This document shows positions 1 through 8,610 of a stretch of 39,153 nucleotides of DNA, piece by piece (positions within the stretch are counted from its first letter, which is position 1; each line of letters starts with the position of its first letter). The stretch is from CAZFMJ01 sp964520045 (GTDB lineage Bacteria; Elusimicrobiota; Elusimicrobia; Elusimicrobiales; CAZFMJ01), in assembly GCA_964520045.1 (NCBI GenBank), contig CAZFMJ010000025.1, positions 1 to 39,153 of the forward strand, given 5' to 3'. The notes under the pieces were generated by a model. The model did not search any database, had not been told where the DNA came from, and saw nothing but the letters and a program-made list of their open reading frames with translations. The position numbers and the translations under genes are program-made.

Positions 1-60
1 AGGTGGGGAATACAAACCGCCGAAATCTGGGGAATCTTAGACTGCCGCCTTCAGCGGCGG
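1..60. repeat. Possible insertion-sequence end with TGGGGAAT repeats and a GC hairpin
   Basis: The octamer TGGGGAAT occurs at 4-11 and again at 28-35, in the same orientation. Multiple short terminal repeats of this TTCCCC/GGGGAA kind are a known feature of IS21-family ends, so this may be the end of an element lying left of the window. It is followed by a GC-rich hairpin (GCCGC 44-48 with GCGGC 54-58). The hairpin lies just beyond the abiEii stop on the minus strand and could serve as a weak terminator, but no T-tract follows. No transposase is visible, so the IS assignment is only an inference. Confidence 0.3.
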
Positions 61-75
61 GACAACAACGGCAAA

Positions 76-903
76 TCACCTTCTAAAAATCCTTTTAAAG
101 ACGGCAACCCAATCATGCCACACATTCTCCAAAGGAGGGATTGTTTTAATCATGGGACTCAGCATATTACTCCATGCCTTGCGGTTCCATTCTTTAAGGC
201 TTTCGTCAATAAGTCCATTGGGATCCGGACTTATTTGCCGAGCCTGACATTTTAATTCAAATAGATTCCGAAGCTCTTTGGCATTGAAATTTTCCCTGGA
301 TTTACAAAGGATAAACCATAAATCATAAAGGTCTCTGGGGCGCGGCCATTTCTTTTGCTGCTGCAAAAGACTGCGCATTTTTTCCGCAATTATTTCCTCC
401 TTGGCATACGCCCCAATCTTAAACGGTTTAATATCCGCATAGCGGGAGGACACTGCCCGCATGACTCTTCTCTTCAAAAGCGGTTCATCGAACGTCAGAT
501 GTATTTTTACGCAAGGCAATCCTCCCGCGCGCTGTCCGCCCCGTGAATATTCAATGGGGATTTCCGCCTGAAAATCTCCCGGGATAGTCCGCGCAGGTTT
601 TACATTTATTCTTAAACCGGATTTTGCGGATACCCATTCTGTAATTTTTAAAAGCCGCTTCCGGATAATTTCCAGCCCTCCGCTTTTCGGCCCGCAGGTA
701 AAGTCAATATCTTCCGAAAAGCGATAATCCGCATAATAACAATGCCTGAGGCAGGTTCCGCCTTTAAAAATCCAGTCTTCAGGAGAAAGCCGCGGCCGCG
801 ATATGCCGCACAAAAGCCAGAGAATTATGTAATCTTTTTCGGTTTGATCAAACCTGAGCCCCTCTAAAGCGGCAAATCCATGAAGCTCGGCGGTGGTTAT
901 CAT
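76..903 (-). CDS. abiEii: AbiEii-type nucleotidyltransferase toxin
   Basis: This is a 275-residue protein of the AbiEii/AbiGii family, the toxin half of AbiE type IV toxin-antitoxin and phage-abortive-infection systems. Visible motifs are KGGTCLR (47-53) and RFSEDIDF (61-68), the nucleotidyltransferase signature with metal-binding acidic residues. A conserved basic/acidic segment EEIIAEKMRSLL (169-180) and RPRDLYDLW (188-196) follow. Known AbiEii-family enzymes transfer nucleotides, in some cases onto tRNA acceptor ends; the substrate here cannot be told from sequence. Its ATG overlaps the stop of the upstream abiEi by four bases (ATGA), the usual translational coupling of antitoxin then toxin. 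Length is near the family norm and all key residues are intact, so it appears functional. Confidence 0.9.
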   Translation of the reverse strand: MITTAELHGFAALEGLRFDQTEKDYIILWLLCGISRPRLSPEDWIFKGGTCLRHCYYADYRFSEDIDFTCGPKSGGLEIIRKRLLKITEWVSAKSGLRINVKPARTIPGDFQAEIPIEYSRGGQRAGGLPCVKIHLTFDEPLLKRRVMRAVSSRYADIKPFKIGAYAKEEIIAEKMRSLLQQQKKWPRPRDLYDLWFILCKSRENFNAKELRNLFELKCQARQISPDPNGLIDESLKEWNRKAWSNMLSPMIKTIPPLENVWHDWVAVFKRIFRR

Positions 904-1697
904 CGTGTCACTTTTGTATTTATGAGCAGTCCCCAGCGGCAGCTGCGCTTGCCTTTATGCGGCAGGCCGGGATCTAACGCCGAAAAACCGGAAGATAACG
1001 AAACTTGTTTCCTGAATGATTGCGCGTCCCCCAGCTTAAGCGTTTCCATCAGAAACCCCAAACGTTTAGCCGCGGCGGAATTGCCGATTTTGACGGCATA
1101 ATTGCGCAATTTAATCTCATCCAGCTCTTTCCATGCGCCTGCCATGGCATTGGCAATTTCACCTATCCCTCCCGCATATTCAGGCAAATCCAAGCCGTCA
1201 ATTATTGTTTTTTCTCTGTCTGTAATCTTAAATTCGCGTTCGTTTATCCAATCCTTTTTTATTCCGAAAAACTTTTTAGGCCTGAGGGAAATGATTTTGA
1301 AATTTATTCCCAGAATTTCTTTATTGGGTTGACGCACCGGGTGATTGGTAACCACAAAAACCGTCCGCGGCAGCTGCTCAGTCATGCCGTAATGATTTAA
1401 GGCTGACCAGTATGCGATGGCTGAGGGAGAAACGATTTCCATTGCTATCAGGAATTCGTGGATTTGCGGACTCCGCGTCTTTCCGGATGATATGGGGATG
1501 ACAGTGTATTTGCCGCGTTTGATTTTGCGGATCCATCCTTTTTTTTGAAGTCTTTCTAAAAATTGCGGAGCAAAATCCTTAAGTTTAGCTCCTAAAACTT
1601 GTTTTGCGTCGTCAATTGTGAATACCGGTTTATCCCCTATTGACAGGATGAAATGGGCCTCATGGGCGCCCAGAGAGGGTTTAATGATATTTTGCAT
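900..1697 (-). CDS. abiEi: AbiEi-type antitoxin and transcriptional repressor
   Basis: This 265-residue protein has the AbiEi layout. An N-terminal winged-helix segment (about 20-68) ends in a basic wing, WIRKIKRGKYTVIP. It is followed by the characteristic SPSAIAYWSALNHYGMTEQ block (90-108) and a C-terminal antitoxin domain. In characterised systems the N-terminal domain binds inverted repeats in its own promoter and the C-terminal domain neutralises AbiEii, usually without direct toxin contact (type IV). The start is supported by an AGGGAG-like ribosome site about 10 bases upstream (1708-1714 on the plus strand), which falls inside an inverted repeat that could be its operator. The last bases overlap the abiEii ATG, so the two form one operon. 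Confidence 0.87.
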   Translation of the reverse strand: MQNIIKPSLGAHEAHFILSIGDKPVFTIDDAKQVLGAKLKDFAPQFLERLQKKGWIRKIKRGKYTVIPISSGKTRSPQIHEFLIAMEIVSPSAIAYWSALNHYGMTEQLPRTVFVVTNHPVRQPNKEILGINFKIISLRPKKFFGIKKDWINEREFKITDREKTIIDGLDLPEYAGGIGEIANAMAGAWKELDEIKLRNYAVKIGNSAAAKRLGFLMETLKLGDAQSFRKQVSLSSGFSALDPGLPHKGKRSCRWGLLINTKVTR

Positions 1698-1700
1698 GCG

Positions 1701-1764
1701 GTTAATACTCCCTTGCGTATATTAACTACATATAAAATATAACATATGAAAGCTCAAAAATCAA
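1701..1764 (-). promoter_or_regulatory. abiE promoter and candidate AbiEi operator
   Basis: On the minus strand a -35 box TTGATT (1764-1759) and a -10 box TATATT (1741-1736) are separated by exactly 17 bases. Downstream lies an inverted repeat GTTAATA (1701-1707) / TATTAAC (1720-1726) that spans the predicted transcript start and contains the ribosome site of abiEi. AbiEi proteins are known to autorepress through inverted repeats, so this is a plausible operator. Binding itself is inferred. Confidence 0.6.
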
Positions 1765-1841
1765 GCCCGCGTATCGCTGCTCCTAAAAAGACATCTTGGA
1801 ATCAGCGGAATTTGGTTTTAGTTTAAACTGTAACTTTCCGG

Positions 1842-3953
1842 TTAGTCCCGAACTTCGCCTTCTTTTCTCCATGAGCGCCAGAATTTTTCGGACTCGGCGT
1901 CTATTGTTTTTTTCCTGGCAGGGTCGTTCATCTTCATGTCTATTTTAAACGCAAACTCTTTCACGCCGGGCCTCAGATTAAAAACCCAGCTTGTGCGGAA
2001 ATCATGAAAATCCCTGTAAAAAGTCAGGCCTTTGGCAAAAAACGACAGAGTTCTGAATTTGCCGGCTGAATCCGTAAGGACGATATATCTCAGCGCCGCG
2101 TCGATATGCCAGGATCTGTCTTTTGGACGCCAGCTCATTGTCTGGTTTATTATATAATCCGTCGGGGCGGAAATATAATGGCCCACGCCGAACCCGATAT
2201 GATTTTTTTCGGGATTGCCGGCGTCGGCCTGAAGAAAAAACGCCCTGTTGCCGTCTTTTAAATCATATTCGTTTCTGGCGAAAACATTCAAATCAGGATG
2301 CGGGGTGTATCCCGCCTCCGCCGTAACAGGCTCAAATCTTTCTCCGGCATCCATTGTAACCGCCCTGAGTTTTCTTAAATCATACGCCGTGAAAACCCGT
2401 CCGTATATTTTCCTGTCGGGCCGGATAAAATTCTGGAAGAAAATCCTACTGGACTCAACCCCGTAATCAGCGGCGCTTCTATCTACGAAAAACCTGTTCG
2501 GCGCAAGTCTTTGCGAATATAAATACCCCAAATCAAAGCTTCCCAAAAGGGAGTTGTATCTCAAATTAGTATTTGTTCCGTAACGGCCCGTACATAAATC
2601 CCTTTTTATACCCGAAGCGGACAAAGCTGAAAAATTAGCGGTTTCATCATAATAAACGACAGGGACAAGGCTTAGTTTTTTTACCACCGGGATAGTCTGC
2701 GTCACGGACCACCTTGCTCCGGCGCTTTTATTAAACGGGCCGGCTCCGGCAAATCTTGTGCTGTCAAAAAAGGCGGTAAAGGTATTAAGAACCGGTATTT
2801 TTTTTACCGCAAAAGGCGAAGTCTGAAAATCAAGCCTCGGGTAAGTTTCCGAGGCTTTTTTGAATTTATTAAAAGAAGGCATTTTATCGTCTCTGCGCGA
2901 AAAACTCAGGCGCGACATCGTAAAAGGGGTCTGCCTGACAAAAGCGGCGCTTGCATTCATATCAGGACTCACCGCAAACGGATTATTCCTGAAAAAATCA
3001 TTGTTAAAATTGGGATCGGACACAAGCCTAAACTGCGACTGCCAGAAATAATCAGACCCGGCGGCGCAGGTTGAACAGGCAGAAACGCCCTTATTAAGCA
3101 TATGCCAATTGCCGCCGGCTATGCCCCATCTTCCGGAATCCATGCCTTTTTCTTTTATCCTGAACGCCGAAATACCCGCCTTAAGCTTTTCAGGATTATT
3201 ATAGTCGCTTTCCGCTCCTATTCCATATCCTTTCATTGAAAAATAATCCAGAAAAAATTTACCAGTGGAATATCTGTTGAATCTGGTTGTTGTGGTTGTT
3301 TTTGCGTATATTCCGTTCCTTTCATCATATCCCGGCTTAAGATACGTCACAAAACGCTTGTCGGGATTTAAAGACCGGAAGAAAAGGGGAGAATAAAAAA
3401 CCGGCACATTCCTGACATAAAAAACAGAATTATAGGCCGTAAGCCTGCGCAGAGGCTTCACGCTTAGCTTTCCCACGGATATCGTGTAATGCGGAGGGAA
3501 CTCGCTGCATGACGTTATTACGGCTTTGCGGTAAATATGATTTTTTTCTTTTATGCTGAGACTCCTGCCGTGCACGCGCCATGTGCCGTAAAGTCCGTAC
3601 ACATTTTCCATGTACGCGTCCCCGCCCGCCATATCGAACTTTCCGTTTTCCCCAAAAACCGCATTGCCGCCTTCTTCAACCGACACGGGCCCGGATGACA
3701 ACGCCACGCGGCTGGAATTCCAGAGGTTGAATTCCTCGCCTCTTATTATCCGGTCCGGAAGACCGCCTTCTCTTTCTGTTTCGGTTATTTTTACCCGGCC
3801 TGTAAGATTAAGCCTGTCCTGCGCATGCCAATATTGCGTCTCATCCGCTTCAAAAAGCATATGGACGGATCCGGTCGCCGAAGGAAGCTCATAAGCGCCG
3901 GCCGAACCGGTGAGAGAAATGAGAAGATATAATAGAGTGAGTTTTTGATTCAT
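1842..3953 (-). CDS. lptD: LptD/OstA-like outer-membrane LPS-assembly protein
   Basis: This 703-residue protein begins with a signal peptide (MNQKLTLLYLLISLTGSAGA). An OstA-like N-terminal region follows, then a long beta-strand-rich barrel with the LptD hallmark around FYVRNVPVFYSPLFF and YLKPGYDERNGIYAKT. LptD inserts lipopolysaccharide into the outer leaflet of the outer membrane, so the organism is probably diderm. The frame stays open to 4037, but those extra 28 residues are translated heptamer repeat (GTVEGRT-like). The ATG at 3953 followed by the signal peptide is the better start. The protein is close to usual LptD length. The usual partner gene lptE is not next to it. The neighbour upstream is a ROK kinase, separated by repeat elements. 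Confidence 0.8.
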   Translation of the reverse strand: MNQKLTLLYLLISLTGSAGAYELPSATGSVHMLFEADETQYWHAQDRLNLTGRVKITETEREGGLPDRIIRGEEFNLWNSSRVALSSGPVSVEEGGNAVFGENGKFDMAGGDAYMENVYGLYGTWRVHGRSLSIKEKNHIYRKAVITSCSEFPPHYTISVGKLSVKPLRRLTAYNSVFYVRNVPVFYSPLFFRSLNPDKRFVTYLKPGYDERNGIYAKTTTTTRFNRYSTGKFFLDYFSMKGYGIGAESDYNNPEKLKAGISAFRIKEKGMDSGRWGIAGGNWHMLNKGVSACSTCAAGSDYFWQSQFRLVSDPNFNNDFFRNNPFAVSPDMNASAAFVRQTPFTMSRLSFSRRDDKMPSFNKFKKASETYPRLDFQTSPFAVKKIPVLNTFTAFFDSTRFAGAGPFNKSAGARWSVTQTIPVVKKLSLVPVVYYDETANFSALSASGIKRDLCTGRYGTNTNLRYNSLLGSFDLGYLYSQRLAPNRFFVDRSAADYGVESSRIFFQNFIRPDRKIYGRVFTAYDLRKLRAVTMDAGERFEPVTAEAGYTPHPDLNVFARNEYDLKDGNRAFFLQADAGNPEKNHIGFGVGHYISAPTDYIINQTMSWRPKDRSWHIDAALRYIVLTDSAGKFRTLSFFAKGLTFYRDFHDFRTSWVFNLRPGVKEFAFKIDMKMNDPARKKTIDAESEKFWRSWRKEGEVRD

Positions 3954-3989
3954 GCCATGGAATTGTTGATAGAATTGAAATAAGATTAT

Positions 3990-4030
3990 GGACGGTAGAC
4001 AGAAAAAATTTGTTCTACCTTCTACTGTCC
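3990..4030. repeat. Heptamer repeat array, head-to-head arms (left part)
   Basis: A purine-rich arm (GGACGGTAGACAGA, 3990-4003) is followed by a pyrimidine-rich arm (4013-4030) built on the reverse-complement 7-base unit YTACCRT, so the two arms can pair. It continues at 4098 after an interruption by the double-hairpin element. Confidence 0.75.
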
Positions 4031-4098
4031 CAAACAAACCTTAAAAGCAGTGAGTTTGGGGCGGCCCATTCTCAAGGCTTTAGTGGAAAGAATGGGAC
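4029..4098. repeat. Double-hairpin dispersed repeat, copy A
   Basis: Stem 1 is CCCAAAC (4029-4035) with GTTTGGG (4054-4060), enclosing an 18-base loop. Stem 2 is CCCATTC (4065-4071) with GAATGGG (4090-4096), again with an 18-base loop. The loops share complementary AAAGC (4044-4048) and GCTTT (4077-4081). It lies inside a heptamer array, between the ROK kinase stop and the lptD start. Copies B, C and D lie at 31006, 33446 and 33654 in the same orientation. Confidence 0.85.
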
Positions 4099-4130
4099 AT
4101 TTACCGTTTACCATCTACCATCTTTAAGCG
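4098..4130. repeat. Heptamer repeat array (right part), forming the end of the ROK gene
   Basis: Four consecutive degenerate YTACCRT units lie immediately right of the double-hairpin element. On the minus strand they encode the last residues (KMVDGKR) and the stop codon of the ROK kinase. Confidence 0.75.
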
Positions 4131-5072
4131 GGTTTTTTCGAGAGCGTAAAGGGCCGCTCCGAAAGAGCCCAAATCCGCGGTCTTTGCCATAATTATCTTC
4201 ATAAACTCAAACGGGGTTGTTATATGCTGCTCGGAAAGAACCTCTTTCATAGTTCCGGCAAAATGCCGCATCGCCCTTGAAACGCCTCCCGTAAGCACTA
4301 TCCGTTCGGGATTAAAAAGCAGGGCTAGACTGGCGATCCCGTAGCCCAGATACCGGCCGGTGTCGGCCCAGATTTTTTTTGCCGCGGGATCATTCTTGTC
4401 GGCCGCCTGCGTAAGCAGGAGCGTGCTTATATGCCCGTTTTCCGCGCATATTTTCTTAAGAATGGAATTTTTCGGAGCGCGGGCAAGCGCCTTTTTTGTC
4501 CTGCGCGAGATAGCATAACTTCCGATATAGGCTTCAAGACAACCCCTGCCTCCGCAGTGGCACGGTTCGCCGTTTATGAATATTTTGGTATGGCCTATCT
4601 CTCCGGCGGAACCCGTCGACCCCCTGAAAATCTCGCCGCCGAGAATTATTCCGCATCCGACTCCGGTTCCAAGCGTTATGGTTATGACATTGCCGTATTT
4701 TTTCTTCAATTCAACGGCATATGCGCCCCACGCCGCCATATTGGCGTCATTATCAAGCAGACAGGATATTCCTGTTTTATCCTTAAGCATTTTAACTATC
4801 GGGATATTCCGCCAGCGCTCCAGATTGGGAGAAAACCGCATTATCCCCCTGGAAGAATCGATATCGCCTGCGACGCCCAGTCCAACGGAGCGGATATTTT
4901 TTCCAAGATCGGTCTTCCATGTGTTAAGCACGGCCGCTATCTTGTCGGCAAACGCAACAGGACCTTTTTGCGGCTCAGTAGGCACGCTTATCATGCGCAA
5001 AAGTCTGCCGTCGGGCCTGACTGCCGCTATCTTGATATAAGTTCCTCCGATATCAACGCCTATTCCGATCAT
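4101..5072 (-). CDS. ROK-family sugar kinase (glucokinase-like)
   Basis: This 323-residue protein has the full ROK plan. The N-terminal phosphate-binding motif is DIGGTYIK (7-14), the catalytic aspartate lies in LLDNDAN (Asp109), and LGTGVGCG is at 134-141. The zinc site is His161 in GEIGH with Cys171, Cys173 and Cys178 of CHCGGRGCLE. ROK kinases phosphorylate glucose, N-acetylmannosamine or related sugars; glucose is the default guess. The lack of an N-terminal helix-turn-helix makes it an enzyme rather than a ROK repressor. Its start overlaps the folC end by 20 bases, so the genes are probably co-transcribed. The last residues and TAA stop are formed by a heptamer repeat array, so the original C-terminus has been replaced or extended. 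Confidence 0.88.
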   Translation of the reverse strand: MIGIGVDIGGTYIKIAAVRPDGRLLRMISVPTEPQKGPVAFADKIAAVLNTWKTDLGKNIRSVGLGVAGDIDSSRGIMRFSPNLERWRNIPIVKMLKDKTGISCLLDNDANMAAWGAYAVELKKKYGNVITITLGTGVGCGIILGGEIFRGSTGSAGEIGHTKIFINGEPCHCGGRGCLEAYIGSYAISRRTKKALARAPKNSILKKICAENGHISTLLLTQAADKNDPAAKKIWADTGRYLGYGIASLALLFNPERIVLTGGVSRAMRHFAGTMKEVLSEQHITTPFEFMKIIMAKTADLGSFGAALYALEKTRLKMVDGKR

Positions 5073-6363
5073 TGTTATTCCCCCGGTAGTCCAACAATTT
5101 CAGTATATTACCGACCAGATACAAAGAGCCGGTTACAACAACCGGCGTTCCGCGCCTGACAGCCGAAAAAAATGCGGCGGTATGCTCAGAGTGAACTTCC
5201 ACATCAGCATCAGGCCTGACAGACTGGACGGTATCGGCAAGCATGTGCGGATCCATTGCGCGGCCTGAAACCGGAACAGTAACTATAACCTTTTCCAGAT
5301 GACGGCTGAGATTGCGTAAAAAACCGCAATAATCCTTGTCTCTCATCATGCCGATAAGAAAAACCGGTTTTTCGCCGGATAATGGATATTCGGAAATCGT
5401 CTCAGATAATGCAGAGGCGGCAGCGGGATTATGCGCCCCGTCAAGTATGACCTTAACGCTTTTACCTGAAATACCGGTTTCCATTATCTGAAAACGGCCC
5501 GGCCATCTTATGCCTTTTAATCCCCCGGCCAATGCCGACTCGTTGACGGCGAATCCTTTTTTTGCAAGCCTATCAATGCATTTTACCGCTATCGACGCAT
5601 TTATAATCTGATGCCTGCCCATAAGCCCCAGCTGAAAGCTCCGGCCCGCGGCGTCTTTGACGGAAATTATTCCTTCAGCCCAATCAAATTTAACAGGCTT
5701 AAGCATACTGCCTGCGCTTAAAAATTTAATATCCACTCCCGCGGTTAAAGCCGAATCTTCAATAACTCCGCGGACATCTGAATTTACAGGGCCGCAAACG
5801 CAGGCAGTTCCGGTTTTGAAGATGCCCGCTTTTTCAGCGGCGATGGAAACCGTATCTTTTCCCAAATACCGGGTATGGTCCAGAGAAACCGAAGTTATAA
5901 CGCTCAAAAGCGGTTTTGGAATGACATTCGTGGCATCCAGCCTGCCGCCCAATCCCGCTTCAATCACAGCTATATCGACTTTCTTTCTGCGGAAATAAAG
6001 AAACGCCGCGCAGGTTAACGTCTCAAAAAAATTAAGCCGCGATTCCTCCGCTCCGGCGACTTCGCCTATTATCGCTCCCAACTCCTCCCTTGCTATGCTC
6101 TCGCCGTTTACTTTTATCCGCTCCGTTATATCCACCAAATGCGGCGAAGTGTAAAGACCCGTTGAATAACCGGCGCACCGCAAAATAGAATCAAGGAAAG
6201 CGCACACAGACCCTTTGCCGTTCGTGCCGGCGGTATGTATGAAAGCTGTTTTTTCATGCGGACTGCCGAGTTTTCTAAGACAGGCGGACACAGCCTCTAA
6301 TCCGCCCTTTGCGCCGGATTTTTGCTTTTCTTCAAGTACTTTTACCGCTTCATCGAAAGTCAT
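5053..6363 (-). CDS. folC: Bifunctional folylpolyglutamate/dihydrofolate synthase
   Basis: This Mur-ligase-fold enzyme adds glutamate to folates in the cytoplasm. The P-loop AGTNGKGSV (45-53), the TSPHLVDITERIKVNG segment typical of FolC, and a C-terminal domain with ILDGAHNPAAA are all visible. From the ATG at 6363 (MTFDEAV) the protein is 436 residues, normal for the family. The open frame extends to 6414, but those residues (STVYRLPS) are translated heptamer repeat, so the downstream ATG is chosen. No strong ribosome site precedes it. The gene lies between murA and the ROK kinase in a minus-strand run. Confidence 0.92.
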   Translation of the reverse strand: MTFDEAVKVLEEKQKSGAKGGLEAVSACLRKLGSPHEKTAFIHTAGTNGKGSVCAFLDSILRCAGYSTGLYTSPHLVDITERIKVNGESIAREELGAIIGEVAGAEESRLNFFETLTCAAFLYFRRKKVDIAVIEAGLGGRLDATNVIPKPLLSVITSVSLDHTRYLGKDTVSIAAEKAGIFKTGTACVCGPVNSDVRGVIEDSALTAGVDIKFLSAGSMLKPVKFDWAEGIISVKDAAGRSFQLGLMGRHQIINASIAVKCIDRLAKKGFAVNESALAGGLKGIRWPGRFQIMETGISGKSVKVILDGAHNPAAASALSETISEYPLSGEKPVFLIGMMRDKDYCGFLRNLSRHLEKVIVTVPVSGRAMDPHMLADTVQSVRPDADVEVHSEHTAAFFSAVRRGTPVVVTGSLYLVGNILKLLDYRGNNNDRNRR

Positions 6364-6365
6364 AT

Positions 6366-6503
6366 CTTGTAAGACGGGAGACGGAAGACGGTAAACGGTA
6401 GACGGCGAATGCAAAAGAAAAAACCAAAAAACAAATTATTTTTCGCTTTTCCTCTTTCATTTCCCTTTTACCTTCTACCGTCTCCCGTTTACCGTCTTCA
6501 TCA
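6366..6503. repeat. Head-to-head heptamer array between murA and folC
   Basis: Five near-perfect 7-base units of the RACGGTA type occupy about 6370-6404. After an A/T-rich centre, the complementary YTACCGT units run to about 6500. The two arms could fold into a long imperfect hairpin in the murA-folC spacer, ending exactly at the murA stop (6501-6503). Confidence 0.8.
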
Positions 6504-7754
6504 TTCTTGAACTCTTTTAATATCGGCTCCCAGAGCCCTGAGCTTTTGCTCCATACAGGCATAGCCCCTGTCTATGTGATAGACGCGTCTTATTTCCGAC
6601 CTGCCTTTTGCCGCAAGCGCCGCTATAACAAGCGCCGCTCCGGCTCTTAAATCAGAAACCATAACGGGAGCGCCTATAAACCCGCAATGACCTTCCACAA
6701 AAGCGGAATTTCCGCTTACCTTTATCTGAGCTCCCATTCTATTAAGCTCCGCCGCATGCATAAACCTGTTTTCAAATATTTCTTCCCGGATTATGCTCTT
6801 GCCGTCAGCCATGCACATCAGAGCCAGCCACTGAGCCTGTAAATCCGTGGGAAATCCGGGATACGGCTCTGTTTTTACGCTCACGGCGCGCGGAATGCCC
6901 TGTGATTCTATTTTTATATCGTCCCGGGATGCCGATACCTTCACTCGCGCTTTTCTTAACAGTCCCATAAGGCATTTGAGATGTTCGGGAACGCATTTTT
7001 TAAGAGTTATTTTACCGCCTGCCGCGGCGCAGGCCAGCATATACGTGCCGGTTTCGATTCTATCGCTTATTACATTATGCCTTGCGCCGCAAAGATTTTT
7101 CACCCCGTTTATTTTTATTACACCCGCGCCGTCGCCTTTTATATCCGCCCCCATATTCCTTAAGAAAACGGCCAAATCGCATATTTCAGGCTCTCTGGCG
7201 CAATTCTCAAGAATTGTGAGTCCGGGCACAAGACAAGCGCACATCATAAGATTTTCAGTGGCGCCGACGCTTGGAAATGGAAATTTTATCCTGTTTCCGG
7301 CAAGCTTCACGGCTTTTATTACAAGATAACCCTGATCATGAGAAATTTTAGCCCCAAGTTTTTTAAAAGCGTCAAGATGTATGTTTACAGGCCTCACGCC
7401 TATGGTGCATCCGCCCGGCATAGAAACGCGCACTTGTTTAAAACGCGCGAGAAGAGGGCCCGAAACAAGAAAAGACGCCCTCATCTGCTTGACCAGCTCA
7501 TACGGAGCTTCCGTGCGCAGACAGCTCTCGGTATTTATTGTTGAGACCTTGCCGTCAAACCCGCTTTTTTTCCCCAGATGGTTCAAAATCCTGTGAGCCG
7601 CCGTTATATCGCGCAGCTGCGGCACATTGCAGATTTCACATTTTTCTTTTGTAAGCAGAGAGGCGAAAAGAATCGGCAACGCGGCGTTTTTTGAACCGCC
7701 TATTGTTATCGCCCCCTTAAGCCTGCGTCCGCCTTCAATAATGAATTTATCCAT
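6501..7754 (-). CDS. murA: UDP-N-acetylglucosamine 1-carboxyvinyltransferase
   Basis: MurA catalyses the first committed step of peptidoglycan synthesis, transferring enolpyruvate from PEP to UDP-GlcNAc in the cytoplasm. From the ATG at 7754 (MDKFIIEGG) it is 417 residues, the standard length. Lys22-Asn23 of GGSKNAALP and the catalytic Cys116 in MPGGCTIGVRPVNIHL are present; a cysteine rather than aspartate predicts fosfomycin sensitivity. An ATG-like start six codons upstream is possible, but MDKF matches the family start. The gene overlaps the end of prmC by 8 bases, so it is probably in the prfA-prmC-murA operon. Confidence 0.95.
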   Translation of the reverse strand: MDKFIIEGGRRLKGAITIGGSKNAALPILFASLLTKEKCEICNVPQLRDITAAHRILNHLGKKSGFDGKVSTINTESCLRTEAPYELVKQMRASFLVSGPLLARFKQVRVSMPGGCTIGVRPVNIHLDAFKKLGAKISHDQGYLVIKAVKLAGNRIKFPFPSVGATENLMMCACLVPGLTILENCAREPEICDLAVFLRNMGADIKGDGAGVIKINGVKNLCGARHNVISDRIETGTYMLACAAAGGKITLKKCVPEHLKCLMGLLRKARVKVSASRDDIKIESQGIPRAVSVKTEPYPGFPTDLQAQWLALMCMADGKSIIREEIFENRFMHAAELNRMGAQIKVSGNSAFVEGHCGFIGAPVMVSDLRAGAALVIAALAAKGRSEIRRVYHIDRGYACMEQKLRALGADIKRVQE

Positions 7755-8610
7755 TTTTTCTAGCAAAAACAAACCTGTCGACTCCGGAATAATCTTTTAT
7801 GATTTCCGGTTTATTCCAAAAACCCGACTTGTCAATCATATGAGCGGACGGGCCTGCCTGGCCGATTCCGACTTCCATGCAAAGCCATCCTCCCGGCAGA
7901 AGCCGGCCGCTTGATTCTTCCGCAAGCCTTCTTATAAAATCCATCCCGTCACTGCCTCCGTAAAGCGCTTCAAAAGGCTCGTAATGCAGTTCGCGCTGAA
8001 GAGTTTTAATCTGCCCTCCGGGAACATACGGGGGATTGGATACTATGATATCGGCCCGCATATCCAGTCCGCGGACTCCGCTGATTCTCGCAAGCCGTAT
8101 TCTTTCAGATACTCCGTGTTTTTTTGTATTCGCGCCGGCGCATTCAAGGGCCGCGGCAGACACATCGGTGGCAAGCAGCCCGATATTCTTCATTTTTACG
8201 GCCAAAGCTATCGCTATGCATCCGCTTCCGGTGCCTATGTCGGCCGCCGTGATTTTTTCCTTTTCCGGACATATCCGCAGAACCTGTTCAACCAGCTGTT
8301 CGGTCTCCGGCCGGGGAATGAAAACACCCGGCCCGACATTGAGCATTATCCCCATAAAATTGTGTTCGCCGAGGATATACGACAAAGGCTCGCCTTCATA
8401 TTTACGCCTCAGCATTTCAATATACCGCGAATATTCCCGCTCTCCCACTTCCATGTTCCTGTCGCTCAGCAAAGAAAGCCTCGCAATTCCCATACAGCTG
8501 GCAAGCATCCATTCGCAGTTTGCGCAGGACTCGGTTATCCCTCTGGATTCAAGCATAGCCATGCCGTAATCAAGCGCCGCTCCCACCTGAAGTTCCGCTG
8601 TTTTTTTCAT
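7747..8610 (-). CDS. prmC: Release-factor glutamine methyltransferase
   Basis: PrmC N5-methylates the glutamine of the GGQ motif in release factors using S-adenosylmethionine. The protein is 287 residues, with an N-terminal helical substrate-binding domain. It has FIPRPETEQLVE (98-109), the SAM-binding loop DIGTGSGC (124-131) and the catalytic NPPYVP (192-197). It starts four bases before the end of prfA (ATGA overlap) with an AGGAG ribosome site inside prfA, the classic prfA-prmC coupling that places enzyme next to substrate. It overlaps murA at the other end. Confidence 0.95.
   Translation of the reverse strand: MKKTAELQVGAALDYGMAMLESRGITESCANCEWMLASCMGIARLSLLSDRNMEVGEREYSRYIEMLRRKYEGEPLSYILGEHNFMGIMLNVGPGVFIPRPETEQLVEQVLRICPEKEKITAADIGTGSGCIAIALAVKMKNIGLLATDVSAAALECAGANTKKHGVSERIRLARISGVRGLDMRADIIVSNPPYVPGGQIKTLQRELHYEPFEALYGGSDGMDFIRRLAEESSGRLLPGGWLCMEVGIGQAGPSAHMIDKSGFWNKPEIIKDYSGVDRFVFARKNG

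Noticed and set aside
4431..5159. 242-residue plus-strand frame
   Set aside because: It is antisense to the well-supported ROK kinase and folC genes.
6366..6503. CRISPR-like array
   Set aside because: The units are 7 bases, degenerate and contiguous; there are no spacers and no cas genes.
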